Source: Acidaminococcales bacterium (GTDB lineage Bacteria > Bacillota > Negativicutes > Acidaminococcales > JAISLQ01). From it: a stretch of DNA of 41,381 nucleotides. The notes under the pieces were generated by a model, which had not been told where the DNA came from, did not search any database, and worked only from the letters and a program-made list of their open reading frames with translations. The DNA is taken from assembly GCA_031290885.1 (NCBI GenBank), contig JAISLQ010000068.1, positions 1 to 41,381 of the forward strand, given 5' to 3'. Position 1 is the first letter of the stretch; the number at the start of each line of letters is the position of its first letter. The translations under genes and the position numbers were made by a program. Of this stretch, positions 1-7,642 are shown piece after piece.

Positions 1-719
1 GAAACGGCGCCGCAAACGGCGGTTTCCGCGTCCGTCCAGCCCGGCCGCCCCCATTGGCTGAGCGCGAGGATAAAAGCGGCGATCGCGCAAATGAGGGAAA
101 GCGCGCCGACAAGGTCAAAGCCGCCGGCCTTGCGCGGCTGCGCCCCGGGCATGTAGACGAGCGCGAGAAGGGCACCCAAGAGGGAAAAGGGCAATGTTAC
201 GTAAAAGATGGAATGCCAGTTGAAATATTCCAGCAAAAACCCGCCGACGGAAGGGCCGCTGATCGAGCCGAGCGCCACTATGGTGCCCAACATGCCGAAC
301 ACCTTGCCCCTTTGGTTGACCGGGAAAACGGCGGTCAGGGCGGCATAAGAATTGGCCGACTCCATGCTCGCCCCGATGCCCTGGACAATCCTTGAGAAGA
401 TAAGCTGGTTCAGCGAAGTGGATTGGGAACACAAGAAGCCGCCCAGCCCGAAAAGGAAAAATCCGGCGGCGATGACGCGCTTTCTCTGCAACATGTCGCC
501 CAGCCAGCCAAACACCGGCAGCACGCTGGATATGGTCAATAGATACGCCGTTACCACCCATTGGATGTTCGCCAGGGATGCGGAGAATTCCCGTTCGATG
601 ATCGGCAGGGCGACATTCACGCTGGTAGCGCACAGCATCGCCATAAAAATTCCCGTGGACGCCGTGCCAAAAATTATCCAGCGGCGAAAAAACCCAAATT
701 GTTCGTTATTGTCCGGCAT
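1..719 (-). CDS. MFS drug exporter, DHA2 (EmrB/QacA) type, partial
   Basis: Proton-driven multidrug efflux permease of the inner membrane. The reading frame starts with ATG at 719 behind an AGGAGG box 4 nt upstream and stays open to the left window edge, so only the first 239 residues are visible. They contain hydrophobic helices starting with RWIIFGTASTGIFMAML. The MFS motif A (GWLGDMLQRKR) lies near residue 75 and motif C of antiporters (SISGPSVGG) near residue 155, which supports a drug:H+ antiporter. The DHA2 assignment rests on the N-terminal pattern NVALPIIEREF and is good but not proven, because the 14-TM count cannot be made. It lies about 107 bp downstream of the aminotransferase on the same strand, with no clear terminator between them. 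Confidence 0.88.
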   Translation of the reverse strand, partial: MPDNNEQFGFFRRWIIFGTASTGIFMAMLCATSVNVALPIIEREFSASLANIQWVVTAYLLTISSVLPVFGWLGDMLQRKRVIAAGFFLFGLGGFLCSQSTSLNQLIFSRIVQGIGASMESANSYAALTAVFPVNQRGKVFGMLGTIVALGSISGPSVGGFLLEYFNWHSIFYVTLPFSLLGALLALVYMPGAQPRKAGGFDLVGALSLICAIAAFILALSQWGRPGWTDAETAVCGAV

Positions 720-826
720 GGTCCCTCCTGTATTAAGCCCGCGCTTTTATGGGCGGCGGGCGGCAAAGGGCATATTGGTCCAGCGGCCAAAGGCAATATC
801 TTAAGCAGGGGCGCCGCCGGAAAATT

Positions 827-1705
827 TTATTTTTTAGAAAATACGACTTTTTGCTCCGCCAGATATTTTTTGAATTGCGCTTGGAGCTTTTGCGCCAAAG
901 GCCCCGGTTTGCCTGTGCCGACAGACGTTTTGTCGATTTTTACGACCGGCATGCCGCAGTAACTGGCGGCGCTCATGAACGTTTCATCGGCCGCTTTGGC
1001 AAATTCAAGGTTGAAGGCTTTTTCCACCACCGGCACGTCTATTTTGGCGCACAAGTCATGGATGATGATCCTTTTGGTGCAGCCGGGCAAGATCAAGTCG
1101 CTGTCGGGATGTGTCCAGACAACGCCGTTTTTTACCGCGTAAAAATTGCTGGACGAACACTCCGTAACATGGCCGCTTCCCTCCCGGTAAAAGAGCGCGT
1201 CGTCAAAACCGGACTCTAAGGCTTTTTGTTTGGCCAGCGCGTTGGGCAAAAGATTGATGGTCTTGATGTCGCAGCGGTGCCAGCGGATGTCCGGCATGCT
1301 CAAAAGAGCTACGCCATCTATGTATTGCCGGTTAATTTTCTCATAGCTTCTCTGGCGGCCGACCATAGTCATGACGGGAACCGTCTGCTCCGGGAACTGG
1401 TGCTGGCGCGGGCTTACGCCGCGCGTGATCTGAAGGTAAATATTGCCGTCGTATATTTCGCCTTTTTCGATCATGGCGACGAAAAATTCATAAAAATCCG
1501 CATGCGTGTATACCGCCGGTATTTTAAGCTCGCGCAGGGATCGGTCAAGGCGTTCCATGTGGTACTCAAATCCCGCCATGCGCCCGTCCATGACCGGCAC
1601 TACCTCATAAACGCCGTCGCCGAACTGATATCCCCTGTCCTCGATGTGGATGAGCGGCTGATTTATATCGACAAACTGGCCGTTCAACATAGCTACTGTG
1701 TTCAT
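827..1705 (-). CDS. dat: D-amino-acid aminotransferase (class IV PLP enzyme)
   Basis: Fold type IV PLP transaminase of 292 residues that interconverts D-alanine/2-oxoglutarate and pyruvate/D-glutamate, supplying D-amino acids for the cell wall. The N-terminal YQFGDGVYEV and the catalytic lysine K148 in DIKTINLLPN match the D-alanine aminotransferase family (K145 in the Bacillus enzyme). The cofactor-binding glutamate lies in GHVTECSSSNFY. Length is typical (about 280-290). The ATG has an ideal GGAGG box 7 nt upstream. Branched-chain aminotransferases share the fold, but the K148 context fits Dat better. The gene diverges from the plus-strand gene at 1843. Confidence 0.9.
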   Translation of the reverse strand: MNTVAMLNGQFVDINQPLIHIEDRGYQFGDGVYEVVPVMDGRMAGFEYHMERLDRSLRELKIPAVYTHADFYEFFVAMIEKGEIYDGNIYLQITRGVSPRQHQFPEQTVPVMTMVGRQRSYEKINRQYIDGVALLSMPDIRWHRCDIKTINLLPNALAKQKALESGFDDALFYREGSGHVTECSSSNFYAVKNGVVWTHPDSDLILPGCTKRIIIHDLCAKIDVPVVEKAFNLEFAKAADETFMSAASYCGMPVVKIDKTSVGTGKPGPLAQKLQAQFKKYLAEQKVVFSKK

Positions 1706-1731
1706 TTCGCTTACCTCCGCATAAATTATTA

Positions 1732-1760
1732 TTGACCTGGAGCTGCTCTAATTATAATAT
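1732..1760 (+). promoter_or_regulatory. Sigma-70-type promoter for the PK-C domain gene
   Basis: TTGACC at 1732-1737 and TAATAT at 1755-1760 are spaced by 17 bp. The run continues with overlapping TATAAT matches at 1753 and 1758, so the exact -10 is uncertain. Transcription would start near 1768, about 75 nt before the start codon at 1843. Confidence 0.55.
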
Positions 1761-1842
1761 AATATCTAAGCGCGCGGCGCAACTTAACTTAAAAACAAAA
1801 CCTAAAACCGCGCGCAAAAGCAAAAAAGGGAGATGTTTTGTT

Positions 1843-2361
1843 ATGTCGGCAGAGGAAACCATTGCCAAAGCTTCCGCCCGAAGCCGGGAGCTAAGCATAG
1901 AGTATGCGGTCGTCGCGTCCAATACCGGCGAGACCGTTGAAAAAGCGCTCGGTAAATTTCCCCGGATCATTTGGGTGTCCCATCATTTTGGCTATATCAA
2001 GCCGGGGCAGTTCGGCTATACGCAGGAAAGCAAGGAGCGCCTCACGCAAAAGGGCGTGGCCGTGCTTACCACCGCGCACGTCTTGTCCGGCGCCGAACGC
2101 GGGCTAAGCTCCAAATTCAGCGGCTACGGCCCGGTAGAGATCATCGCGCAAGCTTTGCGCATGTTTGGGCAGGGAACCAAAGTTTGCGTGGAAGTGGCGA
2201 CGATGGCGCTGGACGCCGGGCTTGTCCCTTTCGGGGAGAAAATCATCGCCCTGGGCGGCACCGGCCGCGGCGCCGACACGGCGCTTATCCTCACCCCCGC
2301 CAACTCGTCCAAAATATTGGACACTAAAATACATGAAGTCATCTGCAAGCCCTCGTTATAA
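1843..2361 (+). CDS. Pyruvate kinase C-terminal-domain-like protein
   Basis: Stand-alone protein of 172 residues resembling the pyruvate kinase alpha/beta (PK_C) domain without the catalytic barrel. Such proteins occur in Firmicutes and archaea and have no established role. Residues 20-60 hold a beta-alpha unit with VVASNTGETVEKAL and a short WVSHHFGY motif. The C-terminal half carries GLVPFGEKIIALGGTGRGADTA, cited here only as positions 127-148, typical of the nucleotide-like pocket of the family. The upstream in-frame extension to 1732 is rejected because ATG 1843 follows a GGGAGA box by 8 nt and matches the domain boundary. It is monocistronic, convergent with metA. Confidence 0.75.
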   Translation: MSAEETIAKASARSRELSIEYAVVASNTGETVEKALGKFPRIIWVSHHFGYIKPGQFGYTQESKERLTQKGVAVLTTAHVLSGAERGLSSKFSGYGPVEIIAQALRMFGQGTKVCVEVATMALDAGLVPFGEKIIALGGTGRGADTALILTPANSSKILDTKIHEVICKPSL

Positions 2362-2370
2362 AGCAAAGCG

Positions 2371-2398
2371 CGCGGACGGGAAGCTGCCCGCTATTTTT
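2371..2398 (+). terminator. Probable intrinsic terminator after the PK-C gene
   Basis: A short GC-rich hairpin (GCGG/CCGC or CGGG/CCCG, several registers) is followed by TTTTTT at 2393-2398. The T-run overlaps the last codons of the convergent metA gene. The stem is short, so the call is tentative. Confidence 0.4.
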
Positions 2399-3317
2399 TG
2401 TCAAGCCGCGCCAAATCAAAGGGCGTTTCCTGATAAACGTAGTAATTGAGCCAGTTGCTGAAAAGAAGGTGCGCGCTGCTGCGCCAGCGCACGACCGGCG
2501 GCTGCGCCGGGTCGTTCCCGGGATAATAATTGTCCGGTATGTCCACTTTAAGGTTCATGGCCACGTCCCGTTCGTATTCCGCCTTTAACGTCAGCGGGTC
2601 GTATTCCGAGTGCCCGGTGATAAAAAACTGCCTGCCCTCGACATCCGATATGGCGTAGACGCCGGACGCGGGCGATTCCGACAGTATGCGCAATGCGCCG
2701 GTTTTTTCTATGTCGGCCTTGCGCACTTCGGTATGCCGGGAATGAGGCACATAGAAAACATCGTCAAAGCCGCGAAAGAGCTTGTCGTTGGCCGTGTAGT
2801 TACTGCTGTGCTCAAACACGCCGAACATTTTCTGCGGCAAGATGTATTTGGGTATGCCGTAATGATAGTACAGACCGGCCTGCGCGCCCCAGCAAACATG
2901 AAGGGTCGAGTACACGTGGGTTTTGCTCCACTCCATTATTGCGCAAAGCTCCCGCCAGTAAGCCACTTCTTCAAACTCCAATTTTTCAACCGGCGCGCCG
3001 GTTATGATCATGCCGTCATAAAGGCGCTCCCTGACGGAGCCGAAGGTTTCGTAAAACTTTATCAAATGTTCCTGCGACGTATTGGAGGGCTCGTAGCTTT
3101 CGGTATAGATAAAGTCAACCGTCACCTGCAGCGGACTGTTGCTCAAAAGCCGCAGGAACTGCGTTTCCGTTACGGCCTTGGCTGGCATCAGGTTCAAAAG
3201 GAGTATTTTCAGCGGCCTGATGTCCTGGGTTTGCGCGCGGTTCTCGCTCATAATGAAAATGTTTTCTTTTTCCAGTATGCTGGCGGCCGGAAGATCGTTG
3301 GGAATATTGATCGGCAT
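2391..3317 (-). CDS. metAA: Homoserine O-acetyltransferase (MetA family)
   Basis: First committed enzyme of methionine synthesis: it activates homoserine by acylation for sulfhydrylation. The 308-residue length and full motif set match the MetA family: nucleophile Cys142 in [18 protein letters not shown], and His236 and Glu238 in ITGHSEYD. The acyl donor is set by residue 111. In characterised MetA enzymes Gly111 selects succinyl-CoA and Glu111 acetyl-CoA. Here [10 protein letters not shown] places Glu at 111, so acetyl-CoA is predicted despite the common 'succinyltransferase' label. An AAAGGA box lies about 9 nt before the ATG. I found no SAM-I/SAM-II or T-box signature in the roughly 150 nt upstream. 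Confidence 0.93.
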   Translation of the reverse strand: MPINIPNDLPAASILEKENIFIMSENRAQTQDIRPLKILLLNLMPAKAVTETQFLRLLSNSPLQVTVDFIYTESYEPSNTSQEHLIKFYETFGSVRERLYDGMIITGAPVEKLEFEEVAYWRELCAIMEWSKTHVYSTLHVCWGAQAGLYYHYGIPKYILPQKMFGVFEHSSNYTANDKLFRGFDDVFYVPHSRHTEVRKADIEKTGALRILSESPASGVYAISDVEGRQFFITGHSEYDPLTLKAEYERDVAMNLKVDIPDNYYPGNDPAQPPVVRWRSSAHLLFSNWLNYYVYQETPFDLARLDKK

Positions 3318-3474
3318 AAAATATCATCCTTTCGTTAAGCGGCGGATTCAGGTTTTGGGCAGCAGGGGGGACGCCGCGCGTCCGCTGGCTGCCGCGCGGC
3401 GCCCCGACGAGGGGAAAGCATGGGCCTTGTTCCCCTTTCCGGGCGGACGGTTAGGCCCGTGCGTGTATTTTGTC

Positions 3475-3503
3475 TTGCGTTGCCGTCCTAAGTAAGCTAT
3501 AAT
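3475..3503 (+). promoter_or_regulatory. Promoter of the tRNA-Cys-like gene
   Basis: TTGCGT at 3475-3480 and a perfect TATAAT at 3498-3503 are separated by exactly 17 bp. The expected start site, near 3510, is at the 5' end of the tRNA-like sequence (3512), so the gene should be transcribed. Confidence 0.75.
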
Positions 3504-3511
3504 AATCATAC

Positions 3512-3586
3512 GGCGGCGTAGCCAAATGTTAAGGCAAAAGCCCGCAAGGCTTTGAGTCCCGCGTTCGATTCCGGGCGCCGCCTCCA
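3512..3586 (+). tRNA. tRNA-Cys (GCA), structurally aberrant
   Basis: The acceptor stem is a perfect 7 bp (GGCGGCG with CGCCGCC), U73 and an encoded CCA are present, and the anticodon stem AAAGC/GCTTT encloses anticodon GCA. U73 and GCA are tRNA-Cys identity elements. Three things are wrong. Position 33 is C, not the near-universal U. The D-loop (AAATGTTAA) has T where G19 is expected. The T-stem has one extra base: pairing CCCG.G with CCGGG leaves C3562 bulged. The T-loop TTCGATT is normal. It could be a decayed copy, a specialised tRNA or a sequencing error; the intact promoter argues against a long-dead gene. Confidence 0.8.
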
Positions 3587-4026
3587 AAATATCTTTATGG
3601 CTATGGCCGCGATCGCCGGCAGGAAAAGCAAGGTTTTTCATGGGCGAAAACACGTCCCGAGATTAAAAACAAATGCGGCAAATAAAGGCGGCCCTGTCCC
3701 TTTCAGGCGCGCTACTCTTAGACTATATGCCCGTCCGCGCCAATAGTCAATATTTTATTTTATGGCGCCCGGCATGGCGATTTGGCACGGGACTTGCCGG
3801 CGGCGGGCAACGGTTTGGTTTCCCTTTGCGTGAAGCCGCGCCGTTGAAGTCGAAGGGGGTTTTGCCGATGGCAATGTGATTTTCCTTTGCGCGAAGCCGC
3901 GTCCGCGCGTCAATTGTTTTTTTGCCGAAAGCGGCGGCGGTTTGTCTTTTCGCGGCAAAGCGCGATGGTTACGGCATTTTTTTAAGTTAAATCATGACCG
4001 AAGATCTGAGAGGAGGATCATTATCA
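3587..4026 (+). other. Gene-free stretch with a degenerate 62-bp tandem repeat
   Basis: I see no credible gene between the tRNA and the chemoreceptor. An imperfect direct repeat is visible: 3819-3880 and 3880-3941 share a TTTGCG/CGAAGCCGCG block and a TTTTGCCGA block about 61-62 bp apart. AT-rich DNA at 3746-3764 could hold a promoter for the chemoreceptor, but no well-spaced pair of boxes is present. Confidence 0.4.
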
Positions 4027-5766
4027 ATGGCATTTTTTACAAATTTAAAGACCCGCACAAAAATTCTTTCCCTTATATTTGTTTCGGTGCTCATTACCAT
4101 CCTGATTGGCGCGGCGAGCGGGTATCTTCTCAACGACAGCATCAAAGCCGCGGAATTCAAGGACGCTAACTTTGTCCGCCCGATTATTTATATAAACCAG
4201 GTGAAAGGCAATTTGTGGAGAAGATACGCCTTGGTTGTGGATGCCGCCGTGGAAACTGACGCCAACCGCGTCAGGCAGCTGGGCGCGGATACGGAACATG
4301 CCGCCAAAGAAAACAATGAGCTCATCGCCGCCTTTTTGAAGACCACATCCTCTGGCGCGGCGGAAGACGCGGCCAGGGCCAAAATGCAAAAAGAGTTAAC
4401 GGAATTTCGCGCGATCAACGAACGGGCGCGCGAACTGGCCAGGCAATCCAATGGCGATCCGGCCAAATTGCGGGAGTTCAACGAATATAAAGACAAAGTT
4501 TTGCTGAAAGCGTTTGACGAACTTAACACGGCTTTGATCGAACTGATCGACATACTGGTTAAAGCGAGCGACAACATGGACGAAAAGCAGGCTGAAGACG
4601 TGGCCACAATTTTGAAGATTATGGCCGGCGCAGTTTTCTTGTCCGTAATCATCCTGTTGGCCTTTGGCCTTTATATTGCCCGCATTATAACGACCGTGCT
4701 CAGCGAAGTTACGGCCGTCGCGCTGTCCATATCCAACAATGATTTGACCGTCCGCATCAATCCGGGGACCGTCGCGCGCGGCGACGAGTTCGGCGTGATG
4801 GGGAACGCTTTGCTCAAAATGGAGGAAACCCTCATAACGGCGGTCAAAGGCATCGGCAGCATAGCGGAAAACATCGCCGCCTCCAGCCAGGAGCTGCACG
4901 CCAACGCGGATCAGACGGCCAACGCTTCGGGCGAAGTCGCCAACGCGTCAACCACCATGCTGGAATCTACCGAGAAGGCCAGCCAAAGTTTGAACCAGGC
5001 CAAGTCGATGGTGGAAAATTCCGTGAAATCGTTGAAAAACATCGCCGACACTACCGGCAGCATCGCGTCCACCGCCGATGAAACATCCAGAACTTCGCGC
5101 GCCGGCAACGAAAGCGTTGAAACCGCCGTCAAGAGCATAAACTCCTTGGGCGAAGGCACGGCGAAAGTTACCGAAGCCGTAACTGAGCTGCAAGACAGTT
5201 CCAACAAAATAAGCGAAATAGTGGAGATGATCACAAGCATCGCCAGCCAGACCAACCTGTTGGCTTTGAACGCCGCCATTGAAGCCGCCCGCGCGGGCGA
5301 ACACGGCAGGGGTTTCGCCGTGGTCGCCGAAGAAGTGCGCAAGCTGGCCGAAGAGTCCGGCAAAGCCGCCCAGGAGATTGGCGGGCTTATCGCCAAAAAC
5401 ACCCAAAGCATCCAGCGTACCGTTGACCTGATGAACGAGCAGCGCAGCCTGGTCGGGCAGGGCGTGGACAAAGTAAACGGCGCGGGGCAGTCTTTCGTGC
5501 AAATCGCTGCCTTGATCGACTCGCTCGCCAAACAAATAACCGACGTTAAGTTGATCGTGCAGTCAACCGTGGAGGAAGGGGAACACACCGAAGCGTCCAC
5601 CCGCGACGTCCGGGCCGCAGTGGACATAATACTGAGCGAAGTTTCCAACATATCCGCCGCCGCGCAGGAACAGGCGGCCTCGACCGAGGAAATAGCCTCT
5701 TCCAGCCAAGTATTGGCGCAAATGGCGGAAGACCTGAGCGTTATTTCTTCTAAGTTCAAATACTGA
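4027..5766 (+). CDS. Methyl-accepting chemotaxis protein
   Basis: Transmembrane chemoreceptor of 579 residues that passes ligand signals to CheA/CheW. TM1 spans about residues 13-35. A helical extracytoplasmic sensor of about 165 residues follows, apparently of the four-helix-bundle type. TM2 is about 200-225, followed by a HAMP domain and a long signalling coiled coil. The hairpin tip carries the invariant pattern [20 protein letters not shown], then [15 protein letters not shown]. The start is ATG 4027, 6-8 nt after AGGAGG; the upstream in-frame ATG at 3994 has no ribosome site. No other chemotaxis gene adjoins it, but a CheX-domain protein lies at 22383. Confidence 0.95.
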   Translation: MAFFTNLKTRTKILSLIFVSVLITILIGAASGYLLNDSIKAAEFKDANFVRPIIYINQVKGNLWRRYALVVDAAVETDANRVRQLGADTEHAAKENNELIAAFLKTTSSGAAEDAARAKMQKELTEFRAINERARELARQSNGDPAKLREFNEYKDKVLLKAFDELNTALIELIDILVKASDNMDEKQAEDVATILKIMAGAVFLSVIILLAFGLYIARIITTVLSEVTAVALSISNNDLTVRINPGTVARGDEFGVMGNALLKMEETLITAVKGIGSIAENIAASSQELHANADQTANASGEVANASTTMLESTEKASQSLNQAKSMVENSVKSLKNIADTTGSIASTADETSRTSRAGNESVETAVKSINSLGEGTAKVTEAVTELQDSSNKISEIVEMITSIASQTNLLALNAAIEAARAGEHGRGFAVVAEEVRKLAEESGKAAQEIGGLIAKNTQSIQRTVDLMNEQRSLVGQGVDKVNGAGQSFVQIAALIDSLAKQITDVKLIVQSTVEEGEHTEASTRDVRAAVDIILSEVSNISAAAQEQAASTEEIASSSQVLAQMAEDLSVISSKFKY

Positions 5767-5773
5767 AAACCCG

Positions 5774-5818
5774 AAAAAAATCTCCGGCGGCGCCTTCTTG
5801 GCGCGCCGGAGATTTTTT
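5774..5818. terminator. Bidirectional intrinsic terminator
   Basis: TCTCCGGCG (5781-5789) pairs with CGCCGGAGA (5804-5812). The stem is preceded by seven A and followed by six T, so it can stop transcription from both sides: the chemoreceptor on plus and the HAD gene on minus. Confidence 0.9.
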
Positions 5819-5970
5819 CGCGTGCGCGGCGCGCGGCTTTAAAAGGCCATTGCGGGGACGCGCCGAATATTTTTCGTCCGAACAACCGAGGGGCGCTATG
5901 CAAAAACCAGCGGCCCATTGCGGGCCTCATGCGTCCGCCTCCGGCGGTTTTTGCCGGCAGCGCGGTGCTT

Positions 5971-6849
5971 TCATCCGCGACTTGCGGGCGCTTGCAATAA
6001 TTCAAGCATATCGCCGATGCCGTTCAATACAAGATCGGGCTGCCAGGCGCTGTTTTCCAAGTCCTCTGCCCCGGTCTCGCCCGAAAGCAGCAGTATGGAA
6101 AATATGCCGGCGGCGCGCCCCAAAGCGATGTCGGTATAAAGCCGGTCGCCCACCACGGATAGTTCTTCCGGCTTAAAGCCCGTGCGCCGCAAGGCGGCGG
6201 CGATCATGTAGCCGCTGGGCTTTCCCGCCGTCGCCAGGCAATCTTGGCCGGTGGCCGCTTTGATGAGCGCCAGCAAGCTGCCGCAGTCGGGAATGTATTT
6301 GCCGCCTTCCAGCGGGCAGCGCACGTCAGGGTGCGTGGCGATGTAGGGCGCGCCGCCGTCCACGTACTGGCAGGCGGTGGCAAGCTTTTTATAGTTCAGC
6401 CCGGTGTCAAACCCGACGACCACGTAATCGACGGCGCGGCCGGCCTCCTCAACGACCGTGTGCCCTTCCCGGCGCAAAAGGTTTTTGAGCGCCGCGACGC
6501 CAAGCACAAACAGTCTCCGCCCGGGCTGCCCGGACAGATAGTCAACAAGCGCGTGGGACGATATTATTATGTCCGCGCTTTTTGTTTCAATGCCCATCTT
6601 GCGCAGTTTGTTCCGGTAATAAACGGGGGAGCGCGAAGAATTGTTGGTGAGAAAACAATATTTGAGCCCGGCGGCCTTCAGCGCGGCCAAGGTTTCCGCC
6701 GCGCCCGGCAAGGGCCGGTCGCCGAGGCAAATGGTGCCGTCCATGTCAAAAAGGAAGCATTTGATTTTGGCCAGGCGCTTTTTCATATTTACATTCAATT
6801 TGTTTTTTATCTCCCGCGTTTGTGTTATAATGTTTCTGGCAGAAGTCAT
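5971..6849 (-). CDS. HAD-IIA sugar/aryl phosphatase (NagD/AraL type)
   Basis: Cytosolic HAD-superfamily phosphatase; exact substrate unknown. Motif I is FLFDMDGT with the nucleophile Asp, motif II is LTNNSSRS, the motif III lysine lies in AGKPSG, and motif IV is VGDRLYTDI. The large C2-type cap between motifs II and III marks subfamily IIA. The start is uncertain. ATG 6849 overlaps the mgtC stop (ATGA), suggesting translational coupling, but adds 21 residues atypical for the family. ATG 6786 gives the usual N-terminus but has no good ribosome site; a TTG at 6798 follows GGGAG by 12 nt. It is the second gene of an operon with mgtC and ends toward the terminator at 5774. Confidence 0.88.
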   Translation of the reverse strand: MTSARNIITQTREIKNKLNVNMKKRLAKIKCFLFDMDGTICLGDRPLPGAAETLAALKAAGLKYCFLTNNSSRSPVYYRNKLRKMGIETKSADIIISSHALVDYLSGQPGRRLFVLGVAALKNLLRREGHTVVEEAGRAVDYVVVGFDTGLNYKKLATACQYVDGGAPYIATHPDVRCPLEGGKYIPDCGSLLALIKAATGQDCLATAGKPSGYMIAAALRRTGFKPEELSVVGDRLYTDIALGRAAGIFSILLLSGETGAEDLENSAWQPDLVLNGIGDMLELLQAPASRG

Positions 6850-7541
6850 TTTATTTGCGTGATGTTTTCCAAGCCGGTAACGCTGGCGAAATTTTTGATC
6901 TCCGCCAAGATGTCGTTAAAACAGTCGATTTTTTCGTTGGCGATGCGCACTTGGATGCTGAGCGCGATCGTTTCTTTCATCAGGTCGCGTTTAATGTTGA
7001 CGCTTTTTATTTTTGCGCCGTCAATGCGCAGGTGTTCCGTGATTTTTTCTATATTGCCCGGCCGGTCTTCGGCTTTTATCGTAAGCAGGTAAAGTTCGCT
7101 GTGCCTGGCAAAATTGACAATCCTGCCCCAGCGGCCAAGAAAGAGCAGCGTGCTTAGCATGAGCGCGGTAGCGAACACGCCTATGCTGTAAAGCCCCGCG
7201 CCCACCGCCAGCCCGATGGCCGATATCATCCAGATGCTGGCCGCAGTTGTCAGCCCTTTGACATTGACGCCTTCGTGCAAAATAGTGCCGGCGCCGAGAA
7301 ACCCTATGCCGCTGACCACCTGGGCCGCCAGCCGCGCGGGGTCGCGCACCGTCCCCATGCCGGCGAAACCGTAAATGGATACCAGCATGAACAGGCAGGA
7401 ACCCATGCAAACCAAAGTATGGGTGCGAAAGCCGGCCGGCCGGTCCCCGCTTGCCCTTTCCAGCCCGATAAGCCCGCCGAGGACGCAGGCCAGGACCAGC
7501 CTCATGATCATTTGCGATTCTTCGTAAGTAAATATCGTCAT
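6846..7541 (-). CDS. MgtC/SapB family membrane protein
   Basis: Inner-membrane protein of 231 residues. The N-terminal 140 residues form about four or five hydrophobic helices with the family signatures GGLIGLERA, GFRTHTLVCMG and GIGFLGAGTI, followed by VKGLTTAASIW. The C-terminal 90 residues look like the soluble ACT-like domain of the family (LYLLTIKAEDRPGNIEKITE). MgtC proteins are linked to growth in low magnesium and to modulation of the F1Fo ATPase; the function here is inferred. The gene overlaps the HAD phosphatase by 4 nt. An extended -10 promoter lies 35-45 nt upstream. No Mg2+ riboswitch was recognised in the short leader. Confidence 0.88.
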   Translation of the reverse strand: MTIFTYEESQMIMRLVLACVLGGLIGLERASGDRPAGFRTHTLVCMGSCLFMLVSIYGFAGMGTVRDPARLAAQVVSGIGFLGAGTILHEGVNVKGLTTAASIWMISAIGLAVGAGLYSIGVFATALMLSTLLFLGRWGRIVNFARHSELYLLTIKAEDRPGNIEKITEHLRIDGAKIKSVNIKRDLMKETIALSIQVRIANEKIDCFNDILAEIKNFASVTGLENITQIK

Positions 7542-7575
7542 GGCGTCCCACCTGCGTGATTTTTAATTTTGCTTT

Positions 7576-7584
7576 ATTATAGCA
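7576..7584 (-). promoter_or_regulatory. Extended -10 promoter for mgtC-HAD operon
   Basis: On the minus strand TGC-TATAAT forms an extended -10 (TGnTATAAT). No good -35 is seen at 16-18 bp. The site sits in a small inverted repeat, TTTGCT/AGCAAA, within the divergent gap to the GlpA-like gene. Confidence 0.5.
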
Positions 7585-7642
7585 AATTTTTGCGGATAGA
7601 ACAGAAAAATATTCATTTTAGCAAGAAAGACGAGCGATTAAG

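Noticed and set aside
115-633. 172-codon minus-strand frame at the left edge
   Set aside because: It is out of frame with the MFS exporter gene, whose frame has the transmembrane helices and motifs A and C.
3318-3474. Possible SAM riboswitch or T-box in front of metA
   Set aside because: No SAM-I, SAM-II or T-box core motif could be found on the minus strand.
3672-5766. Chemoreceptor start at 3994
   Set aside because: ATG 3994 has no ribosome site, while ATG 4027 follows AGGAGG and gives a normal N-terminus before TM1.
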